Both the position numbers and the translations under genes were made by a program. A stretch of 64,000 nt of DNA from Hermatobates lingyangjiaoensis (taxonomy: Eukaryota > Arthropoda > Insecta > Hemiptera > Hermatobatidae): positions 124,001 to 188,000 of the forward strand of contig JAPFBL010000255.1 in NCBI GenBank assembly GCA_026182355.1, read 5' to 3'. This document shows positions 30,101 to 42,100 of this stretch, piece after piece (position 1 is the stretch's first letter; each line of letters starts with the position of its first letter). The notes beneath the pieces are model-generated. The model saw only the letters and a list, made by a program, of their open reading frames with translations. It was not told the origin of the DNA and did not search any database.

Positions 30101-33100
30101 ATTGTAGCGACTCCCGTCTTTGTAGCGTTTATTAACTTTTATTCTCTTTAAAATGTTTATATATCGAAACAAATTAATGAGTAAAACCATTTTCAGTTGG
30201 ATAGGAAATTCTGAAATGAAAAATATAACAGAAAGTTCTCTTTTTGGTTGAACAGTTTGGCACTTGTTTTTTCTCATTAATCGTATATTTCGTGTGGATG
30301 GCAGTAAACGTTATTAAGTTGTCCTGTTGAATTAACAGATTTGGTTTCAAATTGGAATCAACAGTGTATAAGGAATCATCTATACCACGTCCAGTTAAAA
30401 CTACTGGAAGGAAACCTTCCAAATTTTACGAAATCAAAGTTAAAATTTGCTTTAACTTTTTTTCAATAAAAATTGTTTTATATATGAATTATAGTTTGTT
30501 AATTAGGATGTCAATTTTGATATATTTTGGTACATAAAATATATTTCGTAAGTTTCCTATTATTATTAACTTCTATTTTAAAGCAATATTTAGTTCATTT
30601 ACCGAGAAAAACATTTTAGTTTGTAATAGAGCAACTAATTAAATTGTAAATAATTGAATTTAATTAAATGTAATGTACGATAGCATCATAATGGTATTGG
30701 AATCGTCGCCTAGATTAATTCTTCTTACTTCTAAAAAAAGGTTCTATTACAATTTTTTTACATTATGAAAAACAAATTTAATAAATTTTGTAAAAATTCA
30801 AGGAGAGCCAAGTAAGGCTTGCTTCTTAATTGCTGAGAAAAATCTAATAAATTATTACTTTCAAAACTGTTATATCTTATCCACCTTACTTTGCCACTAT
30901 TGAGTGATATATATATACATATTTAATAAACTTACACTTAGATTTTGAAAGAACTCGTACCACTGAACTACATGTATATATATAAATAAAAGACAAAAAA
31001 AAATTAAACCAAGAAATAAAAAAGTAGTTTGGCTAAGGTTATCCTGTGAATAATATATAAATTGTGTCTATTGTATTTTAATAATTGAAATAGGAAGAGT
31101 ATATTTAATAAAAATGTATTTTAGTGGAGGACCACAAACAATTGCTGACCTTCAAGCATCGGCTGGTTCAACTAACAGCCCAACCATCAGAGCTGAATAT
31201 AGGAGCAACACCTCCCTCCCACCCTCCCACACCACATCTCCAGTCCTCCTATGACTCCTACATGATCAGTCTTCAGCAGAAACTTGCGTCCATATCAATG
31301 CCCCAGGTATAGTGTTTTAGTTATAATCACTATGCTTAAGTTGTATATCTTTAAGTTAGATTATTCCAATCATTATGTGAGTGTCATTTTGAAATACATT
31401 GTATTAATTAAAATAAAAAAAACTGATTAGGATTATATCATCAATATGTATTCTTCAAATGAGCATAGTTTTTTTAATTTGAATTCATATATCCTCTTCT
31501 CTTATCTATTTAAATGAATTTTTCCTTAACATTGTAATGTAATCGTTCATTTGGGTTTTATAAAAATTAGAATTAAATAATTTAGGACTCAGTTTACAAG
31601 AAATTCTGTTATGGATAATTTTTTTTTAGGGCACACTGTCCCCCCAGAGTACTGTACATTCAGGAAATACTTCCACTACCACTAACATGACAGCTGTAGA
31701 TGCAGAATTAATGATGTCTCAACACAGCCTACCTACGGAAGCGTCTGTGTCGACTGTAGTTACAGGTATATACTTGATAATAGCATATGATTGTAACTTA
31801 TTTGGAGCTAAATTGTCTTTCATTATTACTTACTAATAAGCGAGTAGTCATTTAGCTGATAGGTTTTCCCAAATTGACAAGGGTTGATTGCACAAGTTTT
31901 ATTTGGTTGTTTATTATTGTTTTTCAGAAACCGAAAAACCTAAAGATCCAGATATGACCAGCCAAACTTCTATCAATGTATGTCATTCTCTATTATTTTT
32001 TGACTTTAGAATTTAATCTCAAAATTTAGAATAATCTATCTTTATTTTAGACTGTTTCTGGGTCAACATTGGAATCTAACGCAAATGTCGCCAAGGAAGA
32101 AAAAGCTAAGAAACTGCATGATTTATTCGATCTTGAACAGGTTAGTACAACTTAATTAACTTAGAAATTTAAAAAATAATGGCATTCTTTATCGACAGTT
32201 CACTTCAAAAATTTAGACAGCATTTAATTTCAAAACTGAATAACTGGGTACTATTCATGAATTGAGTCAGTCAGTTTGTTTAAATAGCTTTAAAAAGGGG
32301 CAGTTTTTAGAATACCAATAACAGTCATAATGCAGTAATAAAATAATTGAGGCCTAGAAATTTATATAGAAGTTTATAACGAATATAAAATGTGTTCTAT
32401 TTTTATTCGTTGGTGTTCTAAATATGTCATTTTTGAGAAGGATAAAGCTTTGAACTCCTCACACAGAGAAACAGAATATTTCATATCCAGTGATTGAGGT
32501 GTTTCATGATCGCATGAACAAACGGGACTGTCCTTTATTTTAAGTCGAGTCAAATACCATTAAATGGACCATGTCCAGTGAGAAACTGAAAATTTGAAAG
32601 TGTTTGTAAAATGTTTACTCTTTAATCTGTGGTGTACTAGAGGCAGTTCTTTAGAGGGCCTTTCTCACATTCTGCTTAGGACTGCTCCTCGGACTTTTGT
32701 ACCTTCTTTGAAAATTGTTAAAGTGTATGTGGGATATCTGACGTAAACATTACTATCTAAAGCTGCCTCTTTACCCTTAATGTGGTATAACAGTAATATC
32801 AATCAGTCCAAATCTTATTTTTGAGCACTACCTTCTCATCCAACATTAACGATGTTGTCTTTACATGAATTAATCCATCAAAGAAAACCAATTGACTTGT
32901 TACAGTTGCCGTTTAACTGTAACCTACCTAACTATATCAATTATGAAATTCTATGTGTGTACATATTTAAAACAAAAAAAAAAAACTTAAAATCACAACA
33001 ATAATTTTGTTTCAGGAATTAACGAAAATCAGTCACCTTGGCGGTGCCCCACTATCAACTGGATCTAGCACCCATCATTTGGTATGTACAACTTAAGTTT

Positions 33101-36100
33101 TTTTAAAATGTATTCCCTCTCAATTTAGCATGATTAGTAAATAATTATCTTGATCATTTCGTTGCATTGTCTAACATTTTGTAATTAATTATATTATTCT
33201 ATTAACATTATTATTTGTATTTCATATGTTTTATTCTATGTTATAATGTGACTCAGTAGGTATACTCAATATGCATTCATTAATGATTTTAATAATTAGT
33301 AAAGTTAGGGATCAAAGATTTTTAATGTTTGATATATTCAATCTAAGATATATTTAATGCATCATTCAGTGATTTATTGTCGTCGGTTTTTTTTATTAAC
33401 AGTACAGCTGATTGCTTAGAGAGTTTTTCTAATCTCTGTATTGGTTAGGTTATCGCGCAAACCATGTTTTTCTTGACGAGAGTCATTCAAATACAGCAAA
33501 AATCTTGATAATTGGTCAAGAAAAATAATACTACTTTCGTCAACGTTTAGTTGTAATAATTAATCATGAAGGCTCAGAATTCAGATATGTCTGATAAACT
33601 TTTATATCTAAACTAGTAAATCAGAAAACATGCCTCTTTTAAACTTATAATTTTTTAGTTTCATTTGTCTTTTTCTGATAATTATTTCATGTGAACATGA
33701 TATTTGTTTGCCTTTTAATATATAATTAATTATGTATTGTAGATACTGAACTCTACGATTATAAATAAGTAATTCCAACGTCATTACAAAGTAATATTAT
33801 TTTTCTTTTAAATATTCCACTTTTGTTTGTTCCTCACTTTAGCGAAAATCCCATGTTATATTCGTTGAATGTTCTGAATATTTTTTTGCCTTTCATGTTA
33901 GTGTAGTTTTTTAATGGTAATGCTAGTAGAAAATAAGTATTGCTATAAGTCATCTGTTTTTAAAATTATTTCAAAATCTCATTTATCTTCGATCTGAATT
34001 TTTGAAGATTAATGACATTAAAGGTAAAATTTTTGTTTTGTTTCCTATTATTTGTGTTTTTATTTTCTCATATCGTGTGACTACACTCTTATAATTACTG
34101 AAAACTCATAATTATAAAAGAATTTTAATTCATTATCTTCTTTGTAGTATGTATGTAGCAACAAAAAAAAATGAATTTAGAAGTTCTTTAAACTTGTCCT
34201 CATAAATGTAATAGAAAGGTAGTACAGTAGAATGAATTTTCATGAATAATTTGTATATGAAGAGTAGAAGGATTAATTTGCTGTAGAGTCACGGCTGTTT
34301 TTACAAATAATGATATGTCAAAGTTCTCATATTTCTTATCTGCCGACAGCCTGACCACAGTGAAGCATGCGCCGAGGTGGAAAAGGAAACGGTGCAGCCT
34401 TTGCCCAGCAGAAAAATATCAAGATTTCAAGTTACCTCGGTCCCTGAGGGGTCCACATTACCAGGTAAGACTTAACATCTTTAATAAAACTTCAAGTTCA
34501 AACAAATCATTTCATTTTATCTTAATTAGAATTAAAAAACAATAGTTTTTTTCTTTAAAAATTCATCATTTCAAAACTAATGTATGTATGGAGTTAAGTT
34601 TTTATTCGTATATTTTGTTTTTACTCTTAGTACTCAATATATATGTTCCTTTTTGAAAATTATATAAGCCCTTTGGGTCAATAGATCTATTTATTTTACG
34701 AAAAAATATATCTGTTATGGGGCATGTGCATAGTTTGTATCTATTTTGCTGCATCGGTTAGTCATAACACGATTTAAGGCATATATGAAGTCATCAACTC
34801 TCCATTGCTCAAAGCCAGTGTCTTCTAAAAAGAGTGGAGAGCTGAAATTTTGAAATATTTCATGTAGTGGACGCTAACCTTTTGTAATAAAAAATATTAT
34901 TTTTTGCTGTAAAATAATATAGTATTATTATATTTTAGATAATATATAGTAATTATATTATTATTAGTAGCTGCTAGGCTTAGTTTGTAGTTATTACCAA
35001 TTTAGTCTTTCCTTTGAAGGATTAATTTTTCCGGCATTAATGATCTAATAATTTCACACTTCTAAATTCTTCTTCTTCATAATGGCTCTGTAAAAAAAAT
35101 TGTACAAAAATTTAGTTAAATTCGATTTCTTTGGTAACGAAAAAGACAACGTGTTCAGTAGTTTTTACTTTTGTTTTCCAATGATTAACAGCCTGCTTTC
35201 GCTCATAGACTCAGTATACTGAGTTAGTTAGAGCAGCTATTAAATCTTTATTGCCATTAAAGTTTGTAGCTTTGCTAATTTTCTAAATTTATTAGCACTT
35301 GTGGAAGGGAAAGAAAAAAAATGAAGCAAACTATGCAGATAGTTACTGAGGCACTTCGTATGTGCTTGTCACAACTTCATAGAATTGTTCTTACTTAACA
35401 TCAGTTGCATCCTTGTTATGAATACAGATATCTAAAAAGTACAAAAAAAAAGAGACTAACACTCACGATTCTCGATCATTTCGACTTTCTTGTTGCCTTC
35501 AGGAAAGTAGAAGACAAAACAAGGGAGTGTAAAGACGTGAAAGGCTTCACCTACCAATACAAAACTCATTCTGAGGTAAAATGGATAAACCAACAAAAGT
35601 CTCCACACAAATGAAGTTTTATTCAACGCGTTTCGAACACTTTGTGTTCATCATCAGGAAGACACCAAGGATGTGGTACTGATGGGTTGGTCAAGTGAAA
35701 ACAACTAGTAGGAAACCTTGGTGTCTTCCTGATGATGAACACAAAGTATTCGAAACGCGTTGAATAAAACTTCATTTGTGTGGAGACTTTTGTTGGTTTA
35801 TCCATTTTACCTCAGAATGAGTAAATACCACACAATTACGGATTGCACAACTAATGATTTCAATACAAAACTGTTTTTGGGAACCCTCCGTTTTTAATTC
35901 AGTGTTACATATATATTAATGTGTACAATACGACTACATACTATTTATTTACGATCTATATGTTACTATATGTGTAGTTGATTTATACCATAATGGCTAC
36001 AAAGTTTGGATTATATATCACTAAATTACTTAGTAAAATTAACATTTTTACTTTGATTTAATATATTAATTTGAAATAGAAAAGGTAAACAAAATAACAT

Positions 36101-39100
36101 TCAAAGTACGACGTATGTCTAAGAACATATGTAAATCCATGCATTTATTTAAGCTATGTTGAAAATGTCCTAAATATATTCATGATTAGATGATGTTAAG
36201 ATTATGAAGTTACAAAATAAATATGTTGACTAGTTTCTTGCTCTGTATTGATGATAATATGTTTGCTTCAGATAAGGGCAGCAGTTTGACAACCTCTTTT
36301 CACCAGGTTCCTGAGATTGAGCCTCATAAGAAAATCAGTTGCCCCATACTTCCATTACAAACAGTAATTATCTTTTCTTTATCCCTTGTTGCTATTATAT
36401 TGCAAAATTGACTCAAGAAGATATAAATACTAGATCTGTGAGAGTGAGAGATAAAACGGATATCCTTCGCAGTGTTCGTTTGTTCATAAATGTGTGAAAT
36501 TATATTTATGGATGTGAAATTAGGTCATATTTGAAAAAGTAAACAGTAATAAAAGGGTGACACAATTTAGTATATATAGACTCAGATCTGAATCCGAATG
36601 TTTATCTGACTCAGAAAGAGTTTTTTTTATCTGAGCCACAATAATGTGGCAAAATGCAAACATTTTGGGTGTTAATATGAAATAGACCTTAAATCCTTCG
36701 GCTTAATTCACACAACTGAATTACAATTAATTTATTAAAACATTAAAAAAAAGTACTCTTACATTTACTCTGTAGAAAGTGCCTTACATTTGTTTAGTTT
36801 TTCAAGGTCAGTTTTGATCGAATTTAATTCAGAGTGAATTAATTGAATCCTAAATAGTTTGTTTTTAAAAAAGGTGAATTTTTTGTTCGCCATCCCTTCT
36901 TTTACAAATTCTCAATTACTTTATATTTACTTATTGTATATCCTTCAGATATATCTCTTTCTGGGATTACTTTTTTTCAAATCAATTTCCATTTCTCTGG
37001 AAACCCTTGATATTTATATTTTGTGACAGCGAAAGTGTTGATATATACAAAATTAATTTATATAAAAAGCTGTTATATTAAATTGATATATAGTAGAAAT
37101 TATTTTTGCCATTATTTCTATTTACACATATCTTTATTATTATACTACTTATTTTCAGTTTGATTGTAATAACTTGGTCTATCTACTTAACAGATAAATT
37201 CCTGCCACGAACTTGTGTAATCTTCGTTATCTAATTAGTATATCTATAATCCTTCACTACAGGGGTGTCAAACTCATTTGGCTTGATGGGCCACTTATAA
37301 AACATTATTTGTAGAATAATTTAATTCACTGTATTCAATGATAACATACATATTCTGTAAATAAAGTAGTGAGACTGATTTTTTTTTAAATTTTCTATTC
37401 AAATATAATTACAATGTGATATTGTCACCTTCAAAATAGTTCCCTTCGGAAGCCACACAGCGCTGGAGACGGTCCTTCCAATCATTGTAGCATTGCTGGA
37501 ACTCGGATTCTGGAATGGCCTTCAGCTGGTCGGTTACAGCAGTTTGTATGTTTTGTAGTGTCCCGAAATGAGTTCCCTTGAGGTGATTTTTCAATCTCGG
37601 GAAGAGGAAAAAGTCACAAGGACTCAAGTCTGGTGAATAAGGAGGCTGAGGAGCAACAGGAATGTTTTTACTGGCCAAAAACTCCTTGCCTTTCTGAGAT
37701 CCTTTTGGTCTTGGGAAAGGTTTTTCGGAACCATTTTCGCACAAATTTTTCTCATCTCCAATTCATTGGTCAAAATGTGATGAACGGAGGTGTGATTCAA
37801 ATTCAACTGTTCCCCGATCATTCTGACTGTCAAGCGTCGATCTGAACGCACAAGGTTCCGTACTCTGTTGACATTTTCATCGGTGTTTGCACTTGAAGGC
37901 CTTCCGCTTCGTGGTTCATCTTCAATCGACTCTCTTCCTTCTGAAAATTCCTTAAACCACCGAAAAACCTGTGCCCTTGATAAAACACGTTCTCCATAGG
38001 CCTCCTGAAGTTTTTCAAAAGTTTCGGTTGCATTATGTCCAAGTCTGAAGCAAAATTTGATTGCACACCGCTGCTCAACTTTGAGGTCACTCATTTTTAA
38101 AACGCTCAAGAAAAAACCATTTCACGAAAACCAACGCTACGGACAAACAAATGACTGTGGCGAGTTCAGATTCATACTGGAGGCGCATCACACGTGCACC
38201 TGACGCTACTCAAGGCCACGCGTCTCCAGCGTTGCCAGATCGAAAGCGACGTTGCCAGTCTCACTACTTTATTTATACACCTCGTACAATCATTTTCTTT
38301 TTAACTTTCTTTTTCTTTCAGTAGAAATATTAAAATTCATCATAAAACCTGAAATAATTTATGTAACTGCTGTACGACATCAGTTTATCGCTCCAGATAT
38401 GTATCTGCTGATATTTGCTGTATCTAGCAACTCCTTATATATTCATGACCCAACTAAACACAAAATTTTCAAGTGTTTGCAGCTGAATGTAATATATTTT
38501 AGCCAAGCAGTTGCCATGATATAGAAGCAAATATTCTATTTCAATATCTCGTAAAAGTAATGAACACTTTGAACTGACAGATCATACCGAAAAATCTGAA
38601 ATAGACTTCACTGATGAGACAAATAAGATTCTGCCTTGGAAATGTGTGAACATTTTGTATGTTTAATTCTAAAACTGTGTTGAGCGACATGACTGCTAGC
38701 AAATTAATTAATGACACTGTACATTAATTAAAAATGATTAATTATAAACTTTTTGTCTTCGTAGAATGTGCCGGATTTGATCATCTGGAAGGCCGTATGT
38801 TTGACACCCCTGCTTTATTACTTACCAACTTTGTCTTAACCTTTAGTTTAATGTGTACTTTTGTTTTTGTTCCTAACCCAATTTATGTTTTGTGTTGTAA
38901 CACCTGAGCATTTTTTTTGTATATTTTTTTTTGGTTTAACAAGTCTAAAATCTTTAAAAATTATTTGTTAATTCACAATTTTTTATTTTTCTTTGTAGTT
39001 TTTTTTACTATAGATTTTAATGAAGGGCTGTTTGTTTATAATTGGAAAAGCAACATCATTGTTTCCTTAATATTTTTGAAAACAAACGTTATCTGAAGTT

Positions 39101-42100
39101 ACCGTTACATTGTAAATGAAATTCATTTAGAATTTCATTTATTGTTTTTACATAAAGCTCGGTTATATTTTTGTTAGAAACTAAATTGCTTCTTTTTAAA
39201 ATAACATTTATCAGTATCGTGTAATAATTCTTTCGTAAGTTTTCAATATTATTTTGGTTTTAACATTTCTATAAGTAAAAAAAATTACTTATTACGGTAT
39301 AGAAGGGATATTGTAATATATCCATGTTATGATGACTGTAGAATTAAGGAGCTTATGTTAATTTGTCAGTACTCTAAATAATATAATGGTATTTATATTA
39401 TTACTTACAATAAGACGGTAATAATGAACCCCTTTCAGTATGTATGAATTAAAAGTAATGGTTTAATTAAATTTAAATGATCAGAAACTTCACTACTATA
39501 GTGCATGAGGAGATAAAAATAATTAAAAATAATCTTAAAACAATATCCTTAGAGAGAAACTGATTCTTAATAAATCTATTAATGCTCTTCTCAGAAGTGA
39601 AAAATGTTTGGGTCATCAACATATGGGACAGTCTATATTAGTATATTTGTAACAATTTTCTCAGTACGATAGAATCGGTGGCTACATTTGTTGTATCAAT
39701 AGTATTTGTGATATATTTTTAAGTTTTGAGCTGATATTTGTAGTTTTAATCATATTTTCCATTTCATGAATGTTGAAGGGTCAGGTGTAGTCTAACTGCT
39801 GTACGTGCCTTTAATACTGATTATTTGGCGTTTGAATATTTGTCATGATACAAATTTTCATTGGGTGTAAAATCCACGCAATCCCTCGGAGAGGGCGTAG
39901 AGCGGTTGGTTCTGGTCGTGTACAATGTCAAGTTACAAAAGTTAAAGATCTATACTCTAATAAACTTAAGTGAAGTGAATGATAGGACTTCCGGAGTATA
40001 ATCCACCTTAATATAGTTCAACCATAACTAATATAGATTTTAAATAACAAATGACCCCTAGAACAACATTAAAGTGATGCTATATATGTCTGGGTATTGT
40101 AAACAACTGAACTTTGTAAATTGTGAGTTTTTACACTTTTCAAAATAAAGGCTTCTTTGTCGATGCTTGAAACTAATTTTTTCCAATAGATTGAGATAAA
40201 TTGAACAATTTTTTTTCGTATTTCTGTGGTTAAAATCTCCATTTTCATTAAACCGTTGTTAATATCTTTGTAGCAGTTACTCTACAATGTATATCAGGGG
40301 TGTTCACACATTTTCTGCATGTGTGCTACGTATGATTTCATTTTTTTAAAAATATATTGAGGATACTTACAATTCATGATGATAAAATCATCATGATTTT
40401 ATCATTTTAGGATTTCATCCTAAAATTTTTTTTTTCAATTTATACGAAACGTTAAACGAGATAGTTTTTTTTCTTCATCCCAATCCAGTCTCCTCACTCA
40501 TATTTATACAATTTCTTCATTTTGAAAGAAAAAATTAAAAGTAAAGAGTAATAGGTAAGTTAATGACTGGCTTATTAACTTTACTGCACTTCGAGTCACT
40601 TTTACCGTTGCAAAGTGACCTAAGTATAAAAAAAATCAGAATTCATTCAGCCGGCCTTCCTGTATATCAGTCAGTGACGGGATGAATTATAAGCAGATCT
40701 TACTTTTTTTGTCATGCGATCTACCAGGTATTGTGGTGCACCCCTGATGTATATCGATTTTCAGTTTGGGTTTTATTTCAGTGTTCACTTCTAACTATAT
40801 GCAATTAAGTATATTTCTTAATCAGGCTTAGTTTAATAGGTAGCACTTCTCTCTTTAGTACTAATGATTTCATGTTTGAATATTTGCAATGACCTTAGGT
40901 TTTTCATTTGGCAGAAAATCTTGTGTGCCTTCTCCCTCAGATAGGACGTAAAGTTGTCAATTCCGACGTATAGTTAATCTTGAACCCATACTACTGAAAC
41001 CGGGTTCGTTGATATCGGTGCAGCGATGATATGCCTGTGTATATATTTTTTATTAATGTCTTTTTACGACTAAATCCCATTTGACCTAATTAATCTGAAC
41101 ATTCAAATATTTTTATGGTAGTATTATATTATGATGTTCGAGAAAGTGCATTAAAGATTCAATATTCTGTTGAAGCTAATTCCTTAATTATAATAATTAC
41201 TTCATAAGTGATCCACTTACCAGTAATAAGTTCCAAGAATATTCTTAATTGATAAATTTTCGTCAAAAAAAAAAGGAAATTCAAATTATCAATGTTTTCA
41301 TTGATTAGTTAGTTCGTATGTTTCAAATGTCTAAACAATCCTTCGGTTAGAAGTTCAAAATTTCCAAATATTCTATAAAGCCTTTTGATCAATATGTATT
41401 AAGATTTTTCCCTTGTTCGAATTATGTCTTTCACTTTGAAGTCGTAATACTTCGTATTCCTGGAGAAATGTGCTGATCATCTTTATTCTTAAAAAAGTAT
41501 CATATAATTTTTTCTTCTTTCATACATTATAGTATCAAACAATATATATCAACTAGGTTTGATATATATTACACTATGAACATTGCAATTTCTGTAATCT
41601 GTGATAAAATTAGATGCAACTTTTTTCTTATATCCGGTTTGAATTCATTTAATGTATGATCTATAGACAACATAGGAGCAGACTTGTCTCTTCAATGTGT
41701 CATTTTAGGTGGGAAGTGGGATGGTGAGATGTGAAACAACGGTTGGGTAAAAATCTATGGAAAGACTGCGTACTGATGTTCTATTATATGTAATTGTAAT
41801 CTATATTTAATGGGGCATCATGTTGGTAGTACATGAGCAATTTAAAAAAATAGTTAGATTTCCTCTGTGTTGGATTAGGGAAAGAGTTACAGATAAGAGG
41901 CTTTGAAGGCACTATAAAAATGAGGGAGTGGAATGCTCAGGTGGGACAGGGCTGGCTACTATACTAAGTGTTGTGTGTGCGGGTGGGGGGTCTTTGGCGT
42001 TGGCCCAGTGAGGGTAGTGTCACCGAACCTCGACCCGTGGTCCTGCCACGAGGTCTACCTCTGCATCTGGTCGCCCGTAAGAGGCCTTTCGCGAGGACTC

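Larger units (their letters stand above)
37261..38813. mobile_element. hAT-type MITE interrupted by a mariner
   Basis: The left end CAGGGGTGTCAAACTCATTT and right end TTTGACACCCCTG are the inverted termini typical of hAT/Charlie elements. Flanking 8-mers CTTCACTA and CTTTATTA match at 6 of 8 positions, as an old target duplication would. Without the inserted mariner (37347-38286) the element is about 600 bp and has no transposase ORF. The 90-codon ORF at 38252-38524 straddles the mariner border and is not a gene. Confidence 0.85.

Noticed and set aside
30340..30540. Possible WNK exon (SIPRPVKTTGRKPSKF) between 29561 and 31125
   Set aside because: No donor with compatible phase was found, and the neighbouring exons join without it.
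38252..38524. 90-codon ORF next to the mariner
   Set aside because: It begins inside the mariner terminal repeat and runs across the element border into hAT sequence.
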